Virus record (IMG/VR): IMGVR_UViG_3300042889_000608
Span: 1-25,343 of that record
From: a virus
DNA: 25,343 bases
Strand: one strand, 5' to 3'
The notes below the pieces were generated by a model. That model was not told where the DNA came from. It made no database searches and saw nothing but the letters and a program-made list of their open reading frames with translations. The translations under genes and the position numbers were made by a program. Positions 13,616-21,779 of the stretch are shown here, piece by piece; position 1 is the first letter of the stretch; each line of letters opens with the position of its first letter.

Positions 13616-13669
13616 CATAACGCGTTGATTACCAATGGGTTGCAACCCTATGATAACCAATCAGTTATG
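13616..13669. repeat. 54-bp imperfect palindrome around GGGTTGCAACCC
   Basis: The centre is the perfect palindrome GGGTTGCAACCC (13637-13648). The outer arms are CATAACGCGTTGATTACC (13616-13633, an inverted 18-bp element) and GATAACCAATCAGTTATG (13652-13669, a direct copy). Everything is symmetric about 13642.5, and 20 of 27 base pairs match by my count. It could be a dimeric or tetrameric operator, an origin-like element or a hairpin in the mRNA 3' end of 13706-14386. It lacks a following T-run, so a simple terminator is less likely. Confidence 0.65.
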
Positions 13670-13705
13670 AATGGTGCTAAATTATATGTGTAAAGCGTTG
13701 GGAAA

Positions 13706-14386
13706 TTACTTGTAGTCTATGATATCGTCTACATTTAGGTTGCCTTTATCTTCGTAACCTATTCTTTCTAAGTGTTCTAAATAGAATGGATCTAAATCGT
13801 AAAACTTTGTATTGTTCTCGTCTAACACTTCTTCGTCGTGTATGTATTTTGATTCTATGTTTCTAGTAATTCTATCGCTGAATGGATCCACTGCAAATAA
13901 GAAGCTGCAGTTATAACACAACCATCTCAAGTTCTCTAATCTCCAATCAGATTTATTACCGTTTATAAAGTTGATAAGCAAAGGAACTTTCATATCTAAT
14001 ATGCGTTTCTCTTTGAATCCACACTCAGCACAACAATAACCTAATCTACCGTCTTTCATCAATAGATCTTTAAGCTTAGCCACTCTCTGAGGATTTGCTA
14101 CTTGCTTTTCTACTAGCATCTCTTCTAAATCCTTCTTAAAGTTACTACCTTGAAAATTCTTTGGTATACCTTTAGCAGATTGATTCATGTGTAAATCAAA
14201 TAAGGTTTTACCTGTATCTCTGTCTATATACTTGCTTGCATATTTCTTGTACGTAATGTACGTGATCTTCATCCATCTCGCAGCTTCGTGGTTGCTACGC
14301 GTATTGTTGATTGCTTCCCATATCTGATCTTCTGTGATCTGAAGACCTTGGTATATAAATTGAGGTTTGTCTTTATTCTCTTCCAT
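13706..14386 (-). CDS. HTH/HNH-fold protein with degenerate active site
   Basis: 226 residues. The N-terminus (about 18-55, EDQIWEAINNTRSNHEAARW, then a helix ending KKYASKYID) looks like a helix-turn-helix. A zinc HNH fold follows: C119-x2-C122, then LLINFINGNKSDWRLENLRW, then C157-x2-C160. In active HNH proteins the INF segment reads HHI or DHI. Here Asn139 and Phe140 occupy those positions, and Ser replaces the common final His. The zinc cysteines and the ENL asparagine are kept. It therefore probably binds DNA without cutting it. Stop/start overlap (TAATG) with the upstream gene suggests coupling. Confidence 0.78.
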   Translation of the reverse strand: MEENKDKPQFIYQGLQITEDQIWEAINNTRSNHEAARWMKITYITYKKYASKYIDRDTGKTLFDLHMNQSAKGIPKNFQGSNFKKDLEEMLVEKQVANPQRVAKLKDLLMKDGRLGYCCAECGFKEKRILDMKVPLLINFINGNKSDWRLENLRWLCYNCSFLFAVDPFSDRITRNIESKYIHDEEVLDENNTKFYDLDPFYLEHLERIGYEDKGNLNVDDIIDYK

Positions 14387-14793
14387 TAATCTTGAATTTT
14401 GGGATTAATCATTACTAATAAGTTCCAAAGATCGTAAGGATTTTGTAATATTATTTCAGTGTCATTTTCGTCCAATATGGGATTTAGAGTTCCGTCTGGA
14501 TTTTGTCTATCGTAAAGGTAGAATGCTATTACTTCTGAACAAGCTTCACCAAAGTGGAAATAGATCATGACGTCTATAACTGCTAAAAACTTCTCGTCGT
14601 ACTTAAACATATCCATATCCATATCTGCGTACATCAATCCTTGTCTTACAAATATCTCGTCCAAACTGTTTATCATTTGTACGAACATCTCTTTCTTCTT
14701 ATCAGATTGTGTCTTCTTCTTTCTTCTTACGTAAGACTTAACATTCAGCATGTTATCCACCGCATTCTGCACCTCTTTGAAATTGTCTGCCAT
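14386..14793 (-). CDS. Hypothetical protein (135 aa)
   Basis: I choose the ATG at 14793 (MADNFKEVQNAVDNML); the upstream extension lies in the previous gene's end and lacks an ATG. 135 residues. A basic helical N-terminus (KSYVRRKKKTQSDKKKEMF) precedes an acidic, Met-rich stretch (YADMDMDMFKYDEKF) and a hydrophobic C-terminal half. No recognised motif. Its start is two bases from the neighbour's end and its stop overlaps the HNH-like gene. Confidence 0.78.
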   Translation of the reverse strand: MADNFKEVQNAVDNMLNVKSYVRRKKKTQSDKKKEMFVQMINSLDEIFVRQGLMYADMDMDMFKYDEKFLAVIDVMIYFHFGEACSEVIAFYLYDRQNPDGTLNPILDENDTEIILQNPYDLWNLLVMINPKIQD

Positions 14794-14794
14794 C

Positions 14795-15145
14795 TTAATT
14801 TGTTTTATCTGTGTGAGTAACAACCTTACTAAACTTCTTAGACTTAATTAGATCTATAAGCTTTGTCATTCTGTTACACGCCTCGTAATCCTCTTCTTCG
14901 ACGTAAAATAATATGCACGTTTCAAGTGCTGAGACCCATTGGTTTTTGTGTAATTCTATGTATGAGTTTGAATCGTTAATTTCAAAAATAGAAGCAAAGG
15001 TCTTCTTATTTTGTATAGCGTACTCTATCGCTTTTGGTACTTCGACCTTAAGAAGGCCTTTTAATATATTGGATGCTTCTATATCTTGAGCTGTCAACGT
15101 ACCGATGTTCTCAAATATGGCTCGAGGAGGTCTATTTTGTTCCAT
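14795..15145 (-). CDS. Hypothetical protein (116 aa)
   Basis: 116 residues, starting MEQNRPPRAIFENIGTLTAQ. It is mostly helical, with an acidic middle (LFYVEEEDYEACNRMTKLID) and a basic tail (KSKKFSKVVTHTDKTN). No catalytic motif or membrane span. It forms a closely spaced set of four unknown genes (13706-15491) immediately after the glycan cassette. The ATG follows CTAGTT. Confidence 0.78.
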   Translation of the reverse strand: MEQNRPPRAIFENIGTLTAQDIEASNILKGLLKVEVPKAIEYAIQNKKTFASIFEINDSNSYIELHKNQWVSALETCILFYVEEEDYEACNRMTKLIDLIKSKKFSKVVTHTDKTN

Positions 15146-15161
15146 AACTAGTTTTAATATT

Positions 15162-15491
15162 TTATTCTCCTCCGCCTTTGAATGTCTTCATTAGCATATC
15201 GGAGATGGATGTCAATGGTATTGTGAAACCTATAACATTCTGATAGGCATTTCTATCGTCGTAAGCAATGGTAATACCAGCATCTCCCATTCTTTTTTGG
15301 AGCGCAACAGATATCTTGTTTGCCAATTCCTGCTTGGCTCTTGGATCTTGAATCTCTTGATTCAATACGAATTGCATTTTGATACCCATCTTCGTGGTGT
15401 TATCGTTTACATCGAACTGTATTTGAAATGGCATCTTTTTGCCATCTATTGTCAAAGTTACTGGGTATCTAGGTTGTTGTGAAAGGGCCAT
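15162..15491 (-). CDS. Hypothetical beta-rich protein (109 aa)
   Basis: 109 residues. The first third is strand-like (YPVTLTIDGKKMPFQIQFDV), the middle is a helix (PRAKQELANKISVALQKRMG) and the end is a hydrophobic segment plus KGGGE. It looks like a small alpha/beta domain. It could be structural, but I do not recognise it. It is the first gene after the glycosyltransferase run. Confidence 0.78.
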   Translation of the reverse strand: MALSQQPRYPVTLTIDGKKMPFQIQFDVNDNTTKMGIKMQFVLNQEIQDPRAKQELANKISVALQKRMGDAGITIAYDDRNAYQNVIGFTIPLTSISDMLMKTFKGGGE

Positions 15492-15513
15492 CGTTCTTTT
15501 ATCTTATAAATAT

Positions 15514-16689
15514 TTAGAATACGTTCTTGATGAAGGTTCCCATCATTTTGTCTGTATGATCTATCATTTGTAATACGTCGATCTTAAGTCCGTTGTATTC
15601 GTACGTACCTACTGCATCCACTGATTCTCTAATGATAACCTGTATATTTGGAACTATATTTAGATCTACGTTCTCTTTTGCGTCAAAGTAGATAAGTATA
15701 TCGTTCTGCTTTGGCTCTTCTATATTACGCACCCTAGCTTCAAGGATTAGATCTGTCTTAGGCTGTTCATGTTTTATATAGTCAGCAATTAAAGTCTGAT
15801 CTACGTATATGTTATTGAACCAGGGCTCTAATGATAGTAATAGGTTAGCATCGCAATTCTCCACAACTATTCCTATATCGTACCTCGGTTTTAATATCGG
15901 CATTTGATACTCGTCGTTCTCAATCCAGCTACCCCACTTTCTGATATAGTTTCTTGCAGCTTTAGCAGATGCATTCTTAAAGTAGTCGTCGTCCTTGCCA
16001 ATCTCTTCTGTCCATCTGTGTCCTCTACAAGTTAAGTGGTATACGAATGCGTCTCTTGACTGGATTAGTTCGTATCCATGTAGTATCCACCTTTGGAATA
16101 TATCCGAATCTTCGTAAGGGAACGGCGCGAATAGTTTATCATGACCTCCCATTGCAACGAAGTCTTCTTTGTATATGATCCACGGTGCAAACATACCATT
16201 AGTTGTTAAGTCTTTGTACTCGTGTTGAGCTTCTAAAACGTATGCCTCAAATGCATCTAAGTTTAAGTTATCAAAGTCAGTACCAAAATCTCTAATCATC
16301 TTTTCTTTACCTGCTGGGTGTAGAGGAGGTTCCACTCTTGTTGCGCATACAACGGTTTCTTTTTGTAGATGCTTTAACAAGTTCTCTAGATAATATGGAC
16401 CTAAGATCATATCTGCGTGCATGATACCTACTACTTCTGTCTGCGCTAGCTCGATTCCTTTATCGTATAGTATTGTATGACCAACTCTTTTATCAGATCT
16501 ATATACGGCAGTAATATTATCATCGCTAATTCCAGCCAACCATTCAGTTGTACCGTCAGTAGATCCGTCATCTAACATAACGATCTTACAATTTGGTGCA
16601 TGAGTTTTTATACTGGCGTATGCATTCTTTAAGTGTCTTAAGTTATTACTCGAAGGTATAACTAGCGTAACTTTTTCTTGTGTTAACAT
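15514..16689 (-). CDS. GT2 glycosyltransferase, tandem copy B
   Basis: 391 residues. The N-terminal GT-A fold begins VTLVIPSSNN. DDGSTDGT (40-47) binds the nucleotide and HADM (91-94) is the metal-binding DxD-type site. EPPLHPAGKEK, FAPWIIYKEDF, LIQSRDAFVYHLTCRGHRW and YIRKWGSW follow. The C-terminal ~130 residues form an extra domain not seen in short GT2 enzymes. It is a clear paralogue of the next upstream gene (16683-17831) and overlaps it by seven bases. Donor and acceptor sugars cannot be read from sequence. Confidence 0.88.
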   Translation of the reverse strand: MLTQEKVTLVIPSSNNLRHLKNAYASIKTHAPNCKIVMLDDGSTDGTTEWLAGISDDNITAVYRSDKRVGHTILYDKGIELAQTEVVGIMHADMILGPYYLENLLKHLQKETVVCATRVEPPLHPAGKEKMIRDFGTDFDNLNLDAFEAYVLEAQHEYKDLTTNGMFAPWIIYKEDFVAMGGHDKLFAPFPYEDSDIFQRWILHGYELIQSRDAFVYHLTCRGHRWTEEIGKDDDYFKNASAKAARNYIRKWGSWIENDEYQMPILKPRYDIGIVVENCDANLLLSLEPWFNNIYVDQTLIADYIKHEQPKTDLILEARVRNIEEPKQNDILIYFDAKENVDLNIVPNIQVIIRESVDAVGTYEYNGLKIDVLQMIDHTDKMMGTFIKNVF

Positions 16690-17831
16690 AGTTTTAAATT
16701 TGGTCTTTTCTCTTCTACTTTATTTACTTTTAATTTGAATATACCTAACTCGTAATCTCCAGACTCTGGTACATCGTAAGTTAATATATCTGGTAATGTT
16801 TGCACTAATTGCATTATTGAATTGGAATCTAATATTAAATCGTTATAATCTACGGAAACTATAATATCGTTTGTAAGTTCATCTACATATTTTGATTTGA
16901 TATCAAAAGAACTTAATTGACTCATAGCATCTATGTACATTTTAGATACAGCTTCTTCTCCTAATTTTAAATTATTGAAGTAAGGTTCCAATTGATTTAT
17001 CGTAGTTGCCATCTTATTACAATTCTTAACCTCTAAACCAATGTCGTACTTAACATTGGGTATTGGTTCTAATGTATCTGTTTGTTTTAAGAATCCTCCC
17101 CACTTACGAATGTACTCGTTCATCGATATAGAGTTATTTACTTGCCATGATTCGTCCTTCTTTTGAAAGTCTTCCATTTTTTCTACGTGTGCAAACTGTC
17201 CGCCTCTACAAGTCAAGTGATATACCATTGCAGACCACGATTGAATCAAATCGTAACCATGTAATTTGAATCTTCTAAATAGATCTGCGTCTTCGAATAC
17301 AGATAAGAATATAGGATCGTGTCCTAAGTGTTGGTCTTTTCTAATTAACCATGGAGCGAAGATGCTTTTAGTTATCTTATCACTTTTGTTTTCCTCAACG
17401 AATTCATTAAACTCTTCGATCTTCAAATCTTCTGGCCACATACCAAAATCCTGTACTATCTTCTCTATTCCTGCTGGATGTAGTGGTGGTTCTATACGAG
17501 TGGCGCACACGATGTTGTCCTTTGTTTTAATATCCATCATGTGTTTGTCTGCATGAGGACCAAGAATCATATCAGCGTGAAATGCTATTACGTATTCTCT
17601 ATCGGCCCATTGAAACATATTATCGTAAGCGAAGCCTATTCCTTTTGGAGTCTCTTCGTGGTTTTGAATGAACTTAATACCATTCTCTCTCAACCATTCT
17701 ACAGTTCCGTCTGTGTCTTGATCTACGTACACAATGATTTGATTCGGATAGTAAGAATTATCTTGAATAGATTTGATACACGGTTTTAAGTATCGTAAAT
17801 TGTTCTTGCTTGGTATGCAGAATGTTATCAT
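16683..17831 (-). CDS. GT2 glycosyltransferase, tandem copy A
   Basis: 382 residues starting MITFCIPSKNNLRYLKPCIK. DTDGTVEW, then HADM (85-88) as DxD-type site, EPPLHPAGIEK, LIRKDQHLGHDPIFLS, HGYDLIQSWSAMVYHLTCRG and YIRKWGGF line up one by one with the neighbouring gene. The same C-terminal extra domain is present. The start overlaps the GT17 gene as ATGA, indicating coupled translation. Confidence 0.88.
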   Translation of the reverse strand: MITFCIPSKNNLRYLKPCIKSIQDNSYYPNQIIVYVDQDTDGTVEWLRENGIKFIQNHEETPKGIGFAYDNMFQWADREYVIAFHADMILGPHADKHMMDIKTKDNIVCATRIEPPLHPAGIEKIVQDFGMWPEDLKIEEFNEFVEENKSDKITKSIFAPWLIRKDQHLGHDPIFLSVFEDADLFRRFKLHGYDLIQSWSAMVYHLTCRGGQFAHVEKMEDFQKKDESWQVNNSISMNEYIRKWGGFLKQTDTLEPIPNVKYDIGLEVKNCNKMATTINQLEPYFNNLKLGEEAVSKMYIDAMSQLSSFDIKSKYVDELTNDIIVSVDYNDLILDSNSIMQLVQTLPDILTYDVPESGDYELGIFKLKVNKVEEKRPNLKLC

Positions 17832-18691
17832 CTAAAAAATTTTTTATACTTTTGTTTGTTATCTAGTAAATACTTTGGTAGTTGCGATTCATCTATAACA
17901 TAATAAAACTCTGATCTGCCTAATACGTCTTTACCTGAATCTAAGTTGCTCTTAATCTTGTCTTTTACTTCATCGTTATTAAACTCTTGATGTCCATAAG
18001 CCTCTATCTTTAATCTCATTTTATCTTCTCCTCCCATAAAACTAAAGTGCCAACCTGCATTATTTATATAAGTGTACTTTGTTTTTGATGGCGTTCTTAA
18101 ATGATTCAAACAAGATCCTTCAATGTTTTCGTATTTAGTTAACGTAGTACCTGCCCAAGGTTCGTTAGACTTACTGTTTAGATAACCCACGTAAACTAAT
18201 TGTTTTAACTTATAGACCGTATCGTTTTCTATATTAGAGTAATCCAATTCAGGATTCCATATCTCGTCTAAATCTCCTACGAAGCACAAATCTCCGTATT
18301 CAGCGCCTGCATTTTCTATAGCCAATCTTATCATTTCTTTTTGATAGAATTCTTTTAACCAATGTAGTTCTCCCTTTGGTACATTAGATGTAGTCAGTGC
18401 TTGGATACAAACCTGCTTTTCAAATTCATTGGTCTTATCGTTTACTATTCTCTGTTGTAAATCCTCAAACGATTTTGGTGGTGTAAACGTAACATGGTGG
18501 TGGATCTTATGTAAGTACTTTTCAAATCTCTGTTTGTTGTCGCTGAAATGCAACTGCTTCTGTTTACCTGAAAAAGTCTCTACGCATTCTACCAATACAA
18601 ACTTATCTACGTAAGGATCAAGCATTTCTAATCTTAACTCTAATAGATCTAATTCGTTAAAGAATGTAAATACATCAAATACTCTAGCCAT
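17828..18691 (-). CDS. GT17-family glycosyltransferase
   Basis: 287 residues from the ATG at 18691; the longer frame to 18721 starts with TTG inside the upstream gene. MARVFDVFTFFNELDLLELR, LEMLDPYVDKFVLVE and GDLDEIWNPE (D140, D142, E143 as the metal site) are hallmarks of GT17 (beta-1,4-mannosyl-glycoprotein beta-1,4-N-acetylglucosaminyltransferase family, with bacterial and viral members). HFSFMGGEDKMRLKIEAYGH near the end also fits. The acceptor is unknown; in this cassette it is more likely a phage or bacterial glycan than an N-glycan. Confidence 0.85.
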   Translation of the reverse strand: MARVFDVFTFFNELDLLELRLEMLDPYVDKFVLVECVETFSGKQKQLHFSDNKQRFEKYLHKIHHHVTFTPPKSFEDLQQRIVNDKTNEFEKQVCIQALTTSNVPKGELHWLKEFYQKEMIRLAIENAGAEYGDLCFVGDLDEIWNPELDYSNIENDTVYKLKQLVYVGYLNSKSNEPWAGTTLTKYENIEGSCLNHLRTPSKTKYTYINNAGWHFSFMGGEDKMRLKIEAYGHQEFNNDEVKDKIKSNLDSGKDVLGRSEFYYVIDESQLPKYLLDNKQKYKKFFR

Positions 18692-19574
18692 ATATCTTGC
18701 TTTCTTTTTTATATAATTCAAATTCCCTCATAACATCTGTATAAGATTGTAATTGGCCTTGTCTATCCATATATGTAAACTTACGACTTATATTGTATCC
18801 GCATGCCCAATAACCATCGCTTACATTATGTCTTGCCCAATACTTGGGTGCTATAATTAAATGAGCATCACTACAAAATGCTGGGAAATAGGCAAAGCTT
18901 GAATTGGATATGATTAACCATTTTGCATTCTTAACTATTGAATAATCTTTAGCCAAATCAAAGTGATACACATTATCAGCAAGCTCTGGTAATAATCTCT
19001 TTGCCATATCAGGATTCTCAGTGATAACTAAAAATTGCATGTTAGAGTTTAAACTAAGCATGTGATAGATTGCTTTAACCCAATAATCTCTTGATAAGAA
19101 TAGTGTAGGATCTGCTTCGTAGTCTCTGATATTCAATACGCATATATCATCATGACTATAGTCTATGCAATCAAATTTAGGTTTTACTTTCAACCAATCT
19201 TTAACTTCTTCTCTATAATCCCAAAAATACTCTTCGCCTTGCATAATACCCATAATTTTGGTATTATTTGCAACATTCAATAGATCTTGGTCTATTAATC
19301 TTATATCGCAACCGTGAGTACGATCGTGCTCTGAATGATCTAGCTTTATTCTTGTTTCTTTTTCTGTGTAAGTTTCATTAGTCGGTAATACTGCAGATCC
19401 TAAATCTATATCCATGAAGTATACGCCTTTATCATTGTATCTCTTATCTCCAAAGTTTTCCAATCCAGTATAACCAAATGCGTAATCATTTCTTTTGGCT
19501 ATAGCTCTAGTCGTTACATAAACTGCAAGTTGATTGCCGAAGCCTTGACCGTACATGAATTCCGTGTATATCAT
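18684..19574 (-). CDS. Divergent GT11-like fucosyltransferase
   Basis: 296 residues. The start MIYTEFMYGQGFGNQLAVYV resembles the GDP-binding G-x-GNQ motif of GT11. NAKWLIISNSSFAYFPAFCS corresponds to the NSSFSWWGA motif, and APKYW follows. The expected H-x-R-x-G-D motif is replaced by LNIRDYE, keeping the Arg but not the His or Gly. It could be an alpha-1,2-fucosyltransferase with altered specificity or a related GT family. A clear GT11 lies at 23975-24811 in the same cassette. ATGA overlap with the upstream SDR gene. Confidence 0.75.
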   Translation of the reverse strand: MIYTEFMYGQGFGNQLAVYVTTRAIAKRNDYAFGYTGLENFGDKRYNDKGVYFMDIDLGSAVLPTNETYTEKETRIKLDHSEHDRTHGCDIRLIDQDLLNVANNTKIMGIMQGEEYFWDYREEVKDWLKVKPKFDCIDYSHDDICVLNIRDYEADPTLFLSRDYWVKAIYHMLSLNSNMQFLVITENPDMAKRLLPELADNVYHFDLAKDYSIVKNAKWLIISNSSFAYFPAFCSDAHLIIAPKYWARHNVSDGYWACGYNISRKFTYMDRQGQLQSYTDVMREFELYKKESKIYG

Positions 19575-20290
19575 TTATTATAATATTCTTTTTTTAAATC
19601 TTCGAGTTGATTTTCTATGTTCTTTGTTTTTATTTCCCCTTTTAAACACTTGTTGCACTTAAATTCCTCTTTTGCTAATATACTAATTTCTTTTGAGAAT
19701 ATTCGCTTTATTTTTTTCAGTAAGTTATACTTAGAGAGGCACTCTCCTTCAAGTATTGTCTCTATGTTGTATGTCTCCCAATTTAACATTAAATCATAAC
19801 AGTTTTTTGCCCATTCTAAAGTGGTATTTCCGTTCCACATTGCTTGAGAATAACCAAATACATGATCTTCGGAACTTAATAACCACTCCATTAGACTAAA
19901 TTTAGAATTTAGCTCCGGTCCTATTATTGAGGATTTGAGTATCTTAGTTTTATTACTTTTTAGCTTTATAAAACTAGAGGCCCTTTTTTTAGAAATTCCG
20001 TAATCATCATCGTCCATTTCGCAATCAGTTCCTGGATGTATCACTCTGCATTTAACATTCTCTTCTAACCATATGGGTAAATCATAATTTATTTCGAATA
20101 TTTTTGTTTTTTGAGGTATCGCGCCTATACAATTTATAATGTAAGCGCCATTATAATCTAATACAAAGTCTTTAAATTCTTGACTAGGAAACTTAAGACT
20201 AGTCGTTGTGATGTTTACAGATTTTTTTTCTAAAAAAAACTGGACCATATGACCTAACATTCCTTTATGACCTAGGATTAAAGTATCCAT
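19571..20290 (-). CDS. RmlD-like SDR sugar reductase
   Basis: 239 residues. GHKGMLGHM (G7, G10, G13) is the nucleotide-binding glycine motif, CIGAIPQ follows, and Y97-GIS-K101 is the SDR catalytic pair. RmlD and WbjC/CapF-type enzymes reduce 4-keto-deoxysugar nucleotides; this protein is shorter than RmlD (about 290) and lacks the cupin domain of WbjC. It follows a PseB/CapE-like dehydratase gene with a 26-bp overlap, which fits a two-step 6-deoxysugar route. Composition is very AT-rich. The final residues include CNKCLKGEI, a C-x2-C of unknown role. Confidence 0.78.
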   Translation of the reverse strand: MDTLILGHKGMLGHMVQFFLEKKSVNITTTSLKFPSQEFKDFVLDYNGAYIINCIGAIPQKTKIFEINYDLPIWLEENVKCRVIHPGTDCEMDDDDYGISKKRASSFIKLKSNKTKILKSSIIGPELNSKFSLMEWLLSSEDHVFGYSQAMWNGNTTLEWAKNCYDLMLNWETYNIETILEGECLSKYNLLKKIKRIFSKEISILAKEEFKCNKCLKGEIKTKNIENQLEDLKKEYYNK

Positions 20291-21209
20291 ATAATTTTAA
20301 AATTTTATTTAGTTCTTCTTTATTTACTAATGTTGTATTTGAAGTTAATTCCTCCCATTCAAAATTAAGATTCTCTAGAATATCTTTATAGTGCATATAG
20401 TAGTTGTCATCACTTTCATTATAGAAAGTACGAGACCTCTCTTCTTTTGATATCATCATTTCATGTAATTTTTCAGATATTCTCGGCTTTGATATTGTAT
20501 ACTCCAATCCAAAATTCTCTTTGTATATTTCAAATAGATCTTTTATTTTAAAACTTTTTAAATTCGGTATTAAATTATAACCAGTAGTACAAAGACTAGA
20601 TTCTATTAAATCTATAGCTCTGTTGACGTCTATCATAAATCTTGTCATTTCCTCAGAATATAATTCTAGTTTGTAATTTTTATGTATAGCATCCCATATT
20701 AGCGGGATAATACTTCCTGTAGAATTAAAGACATTTCCATATATAACGTTAGATAGTTTAGTATTAGAATTATCTGAATTAACTATGAATGATTCTCCCG
20801 CTACAAATTTCATAGATCCATATAAAGTGGTAGCGGCTCGACTTTTGTCAGACGATATAAAACACGCAGATTCAAAATTATGTTCCTCAGCAACTCTCCT
20901 AGAATTAATCGCTCCATTTACTATGATCTTTACGGCCTCTTCTATGTTTTGATCTACAGCTTCTATTTGTTTCATACTAGCTGCAAATATACCGATATCA
21001 TGATTGCTGCTAGCTCTCTTCAGTAAATCAAAATTTCTGATATCTCCTATTACACAATTTATTTTTGGAAATTGTTTTTTAATGTAGTAATGTTTAGCTT
21101 CATCTCTAGAATAAATGGTTATATCATTATGCTCATGATAACGTTCTATTATATTTTTTCCTAAATAGCCTGCTCCCCCGGTTATGAATATTCTTTTATT
21201 TTTTATCAT
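20265..21209 (-). CDS. UDP-sugar 4,6-dehydratase-like SDR (CapE/PseB)
   Basis: 314 residues. TGGAGYLG (10-17) binds NAD(P), IGDIRN and IFAASMKQIEAVDQNIEEAV follow, then SSDKSRAATTLYGSMK with Y130 and K134 as the catalytic pair. This order is that of Polysacc_synt_2 (PF02719) enzymes such as PseB and CapE/WbjB, which make UDP-4-keto-6-deoxy sugars from UDP-GlcNAc. GC over 20281-20460 is 25% by my count, against 43% in 16021-16200, suggesting separate acquisition. Paired with the SDR just downstream. Substrate not proven. Confidence 0.85.
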   Translation of the reverse strand: MIKNKRIFITGGAGYLGKNIIERYHEHNDITIYSRDEAKHYYIKKQFPKINCVIGDIRNFDLLKRASSNHDIGIFAASMKQIEAVDQNIEEAVKIIVNGAINSRRVAEEHNFESACFISSDKSRAATTLYGSMKFVAGESFIVNSDNSNTKLSNVIYGNVFNSTGSIIPLIWDAIHKNYKLELYSEEMTRFMIDVNRAIDLIESSLCTTGYNLIPNLKSFKIKDLFEIYKENFGLEYTISKPRISEKLHEMMISKEERSRTFYNESDDNYYMHYKDILENLNFEWEELTSNTTLVNKEELNKILKLYGYFNPRS

Positions 21210-21213
21210 CTTA

Positions 21214-21771
21214 TTAAATATAAATGATTTGTTTATTCCTATTCATTTTTTTTACCATAGTCAAACCCGGGTTAATTGGAAGAGTTAGGACTTCAAATTC
21301 GTCTATTAGGTTTTGTTTTATGTATAAAGCGGTCTTATAGCAATCATTACAAGCTAAAGGATGAAACATAGAGGGATCGTAAGGGTATGTATCATGAAAA
21401 AATACGAATCCGTCTTCAATTACTCTGTCTTTAACATTCAAAAAGTCTTTCAAAGATTGCTCGTGAGAGTGATCTGCATCTATGAATACGGCATCAAACA
21501 TATCATCTGGTCCAAGGCTGGCGAAGTAATCGTCTGTCATTACTCTATGAAATTCCATATTAGGTTGTAAAGGGAAAGTTGGTTCGTTAAACGCGTCTAC
21601 ACCAATTGCCTTTTCGCAGTATTTTGAAGCTGGTATAAACGTTGCACCGTCTCTCACTCCTAATTCTAGGTACCTTTCTGGCTTAATCCACTTAAATATA
21701 TTACAAATAAATTCTGGATGATCAAAAGTTTCTTGAGGCGGAGGAACGCTCCTTAAGTAAATAGGTTTCAT
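21214..21771 (-). CDS. SAM-dependent methyltransferase (Methyltransf_24 type)
   Basis: 185 residues. YLELGVRDGAT (34-44) is the SAM-binding motif I, GVDAFNEP carries the acidic D59 that contacts ribose, FIDADHSHEQ (97-105) is motif IV-like, and VFFHDTYPYDP follows. This fits the Methyltransf_24 class I enzymes that often sit in polysaccharide loci and O-methylate sugars or small acceptors. Given its place between glycosyltransferases, sugar methylation is the likely role. It could instead act on another acceptor. Confidence 0.83.
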   Translation of the reverse strand: MKPIYLRSVPPPQETFDHPEFICNIFKWIKPERYLELGVRDGATFIPASKYCEKAIGVDAFNEPTFPLQPNMEFHRVMTDDYFASLGPDDMFDAVFIDADHSHEQSLKDFLNVKDRVIEDGFVFFHDTYPYDPSMFHPLACNDCYKTALYIKQNLIDEFEVLTLPINPGLTMVKKMNRNKQIIYI

Positions 21772-21779
21772 TGTTTGTT

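Larger units (their letters stand above)
13481..13705. other. Non-coding regulatory block B
   Basis: 225 bases without a gene, between the stop at 13706 and the start at 13480. It holds three 18-bp elements (13568, 13616 inverted, 13652), a 54-bp imperfect palindrome (13616-13669), a TTCTTCATAG box (13559-13568) and an AAGGTAAAA box (13500-13508). The TTCTTCATAG and AAGGTAAAA boxes are exactly as far apart as in block A (59 bases). It very likely carries the promoter for the genes from 13480 downward. Confidence 0.6.

Noticed and set aside
13568-13669. 18-bp repeats as a CRISPR array
   Set aside because: Copies are in mixed orientation, spacings are unequal and there are only three; no regular repeat-spacer pattern is present.
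16683-17831. Tandem GT2 genes as one gene split by a frameshift
   Set aside because: Each frame has its own complete GT-A domain and C-terminal domain, so they are two full copies, not halves.
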